A DNA stretch of 40,517 nucleotides from a virus: the IMG/VR virus record IMGVR_UViG_3300042504_003359, positions 1 to 40,517 of that record; one strand, given 5' to 3'. Numbering within the stretch: the stretch's first letter is position 1; each line of letters begins with the position of its first letter. Of the stretch, positions 39,364 through 40,517 are shown one piece after another. The notes beneath the pieces were generated by a model. That model saw only the letters and a list, made by a program, of their open reading frames with translations. It did not search any database and had not been told where the DNA came from. The position numbers and the translations under genes are program-made.

Positions 39364-40467
39364 ATGTCCACCGACCTCGCCCGTGCCCGCATCACCTTCC
39401 TCCAACAGTGCCTCGTGGCCGCCCGCGAAGCCCTCACCCTCCCCCCAGAACAATCCCTCAACCCCGCCCACACCCTCGCCCCCGACTGGTACTTGGGCTA
39501 CGCCAACAGTCCCTCCCTCTCCCTCCGCGACGGCCCCGCCTTCGTCACAGCCCCCTCCTTCTCCACCACCCCCCACTCCCTCTGTCACCTCCCCCCCAAC
39601 CGCACCGCGGTCCTCGGCATAAACGGGCCCTACGCTCGCTTCTTCCTCCACGACCCCCGCGACGAATCCGGCTACGGTGGCTCCACCTCCACCGTCCTCA
39701 CCTCCTCCGGCGACACCCGCTCCTTCCGCGGGCCCTGGTCCTCTAGAGTTTCAGCTATCTCCTGCCACTTCCCCACCTCCCCCGCCTTGTGTGAGGTCTC
39801 CCTCAACTGCTGCTCCGCCCTCACCCTCCGCAGCGTCATCCACCGCATGTCCCATCTCAACCGTGAGGTCCCCGCCAACCTCACCGGCCCCGGCCCCTTT
39901 AGCTCCGAAAAGCCCTCCTCCCTCTCTAACCCCGCCGGCCGCTGGGCCCTCTTGGCCCACAGTGCTCTCTTCTCCTCCTCCGAGTTCGAGTGCTACATCA
40001 CCCCCATCATCATCCTGCCCGGCGACTCCGGTTTCTGGATGAAGGGCGACGAACACAGCCCCACCTACAACGCCATCGCCCGCTCCTCCCAAATCTACAT
40101 CATCGACCCGCCCCAGCGCACTCCCCTCTGGACCCCTCCCGTCCCCTCCCGCCCGGTCGACTCCATCATCCCCGGCCGCACCCTCGCCATCTCCACCAAC
40201 ACCTGTATGCCCGCTCCCATCGGCTGCGGCAAGCCCATCACCGAGTTCCGCGACTCCCTCTCGCGCCGCGAATACTTCATCTCCGCCCTCTGCCAGTCCT
40301 GCCAGGACTCCGTCTTCCCCCCTCCCCCTGAGGACACCACCGACTGGGACGCCGCCGAACTCGCCGACGAGCCCAACTCCGGCGTCGACTCCGAGATCGA
40401 GTTCAAGCCCTCCATCCTCGACCCCGACCTGTTCGACGACCGCGACCGCAACGACTCCCGCCTCTAA
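39364..40467 (+). CDS. Hypothetical protein with Cys cluster
   Basis: 367 residues from ATG 39364 with AAGGAG eight bases upstream. The N-terminal 35 residues are helical, the central part is beta-rich with several Cys (for example LCEVSLNCC), and the C-terminal part has a Cys-containing segment with C-x-x-C (ALCQSCQD) preceded by GCGKP and a SRREYFIS stretch. This resembles zinc-binding ends of some phage proteins. The last 60 residues are acidic. The function is unknown. It is probably the last gene before the hairpin at the end of the window. Codons strongly prefer C. Confidence 0.55.
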   Translation: MSTDLARARITFLQQCLVAAREALTLPPEQSLNPAHTLAPDWYLGYANSPSLSLRDGPAFVTAPSFSTTPHSLCHLPPNRTAVLGINGPYARFFLHDPRDESGYGGSTSTVLTSSGDTRSFRGPWSSRVSAISCHFPTSPALCEVSLNCCSALTLRSVIHRMSHLNREVPANLTGPGPFSSEKPSSLSNPAGRWALLAHSALFSSSEFECYITPIIILPGDSGFWMKGDEHSPTYNAIARSSQIYIIDPPQRTPLWTPPVPSRPVDSIIPGRTLAISTNTCMPAPIGCGKPITEFRDSLSRREYFISALCQSCQDSVFPPPPEDTTDWDAAELADEPNSGVDSEIEFKPSILDPDLFDDRDRNDSRL

Positions 40468-40481
40468 CCCCCAACTCAACA

Positions 40482-40505
40482 CCTCCTCCCCCAACGGGGA
40501 GGGGG
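40482..40505 (+). other. Strong G/C hairpin near the window end
   Basis: CCTCCTCCCC at 40482-40491 pairs with GGGGAGGGGG at 40496-40505 (ten pairs with one wobble, CAAC loop). It lies 14 bases after the stop at 40467. There is no T run, so it is a weak terminator on its own. If the contig is circular, it and the hairpin at 18-57 lie in the same gap of about 109 bases. Confidence 0.5.
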
Positions 40506-40517
40506 GAGTTATCCTGT

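Overview
This 40.5 kb window reads as most or all of the genome of a short-tailed, dsDNA-packaging phage with high GC content. A large terminase, portal, scaffold and HK97-type capsid protein are followed by connector- and nozzle-like proteins and then by a very large block of internal (ejection) proteins. That order and the total size fit a podovirus of a high-GC bacterium. No integrase, repressor, bacterial housekeeping gene or plasmid gene is recognisable. The host cannot be named from the sequence. If the two ends are joined, they form one short intergenic gap holding two strong hairpins, so the contig could be a circular or permuted complete genome; this is inference.

Layout. Plus strand, 59-5033: a DNA recombination module (PD-(D/E)XK nuclease, a small basic protein, a Sak4-like RecA-fold ATPase, a candidate single-strand-binding protein), a terminator, tRNA-His and tRNA-Met, and two unknown genes. 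Minus strand, 5109-35795, read from right to left: an HTH protein, a start-less ORF, a small ORF, the large terminase, two unknowns, portal, scaffold, major capsid protein, a beta-rich head protein, an unknown, a head-tail adaptor candidate, a Cys-rich protein, a zinc-ribbon protein, a DUF115-like enzyme, a large nozzle-like tail protein, beta-rich small virion proteins, and about 13 kb of internal virion proteins ending in a 1326-residue giant. Plus strand, 35866-40467: an SF3 (D5/P4-type) helicase, a 0.7 kb non-coding region, and three unknown genes that lead (if circular) back to the nuclease at 59.

Working together: the plus-strand arc looks like the replication/recombination side and the minus-strand arc is the structural, late side. 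No DNA polymerase, RNA polymerase or lysis gene could be recognised, so the phage probably borrows host polymerases, and its lysis genes are either unrecognised or absent from this window.

The most unusual features act at DNA level. First, the short motif AACCCCTCC (often AACCCCTCCCGC) recurs about 44 times on both strands, inside genes in every reading frame as well as in terminators and ahead of start codons. Second, strand composition flips independently of gene direction near 37.4 kb and again around 23-25 kb, so the only non-coding region of any size is a replication-origin candidate. Third, a 60 bp AT-rich element occurs as two direct copies at 5.05 and 37.33 kb, each just after a plus-strand stop codon. 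An ORF upstream of the terminase has no usable start and may depend on +1 frameshifting.
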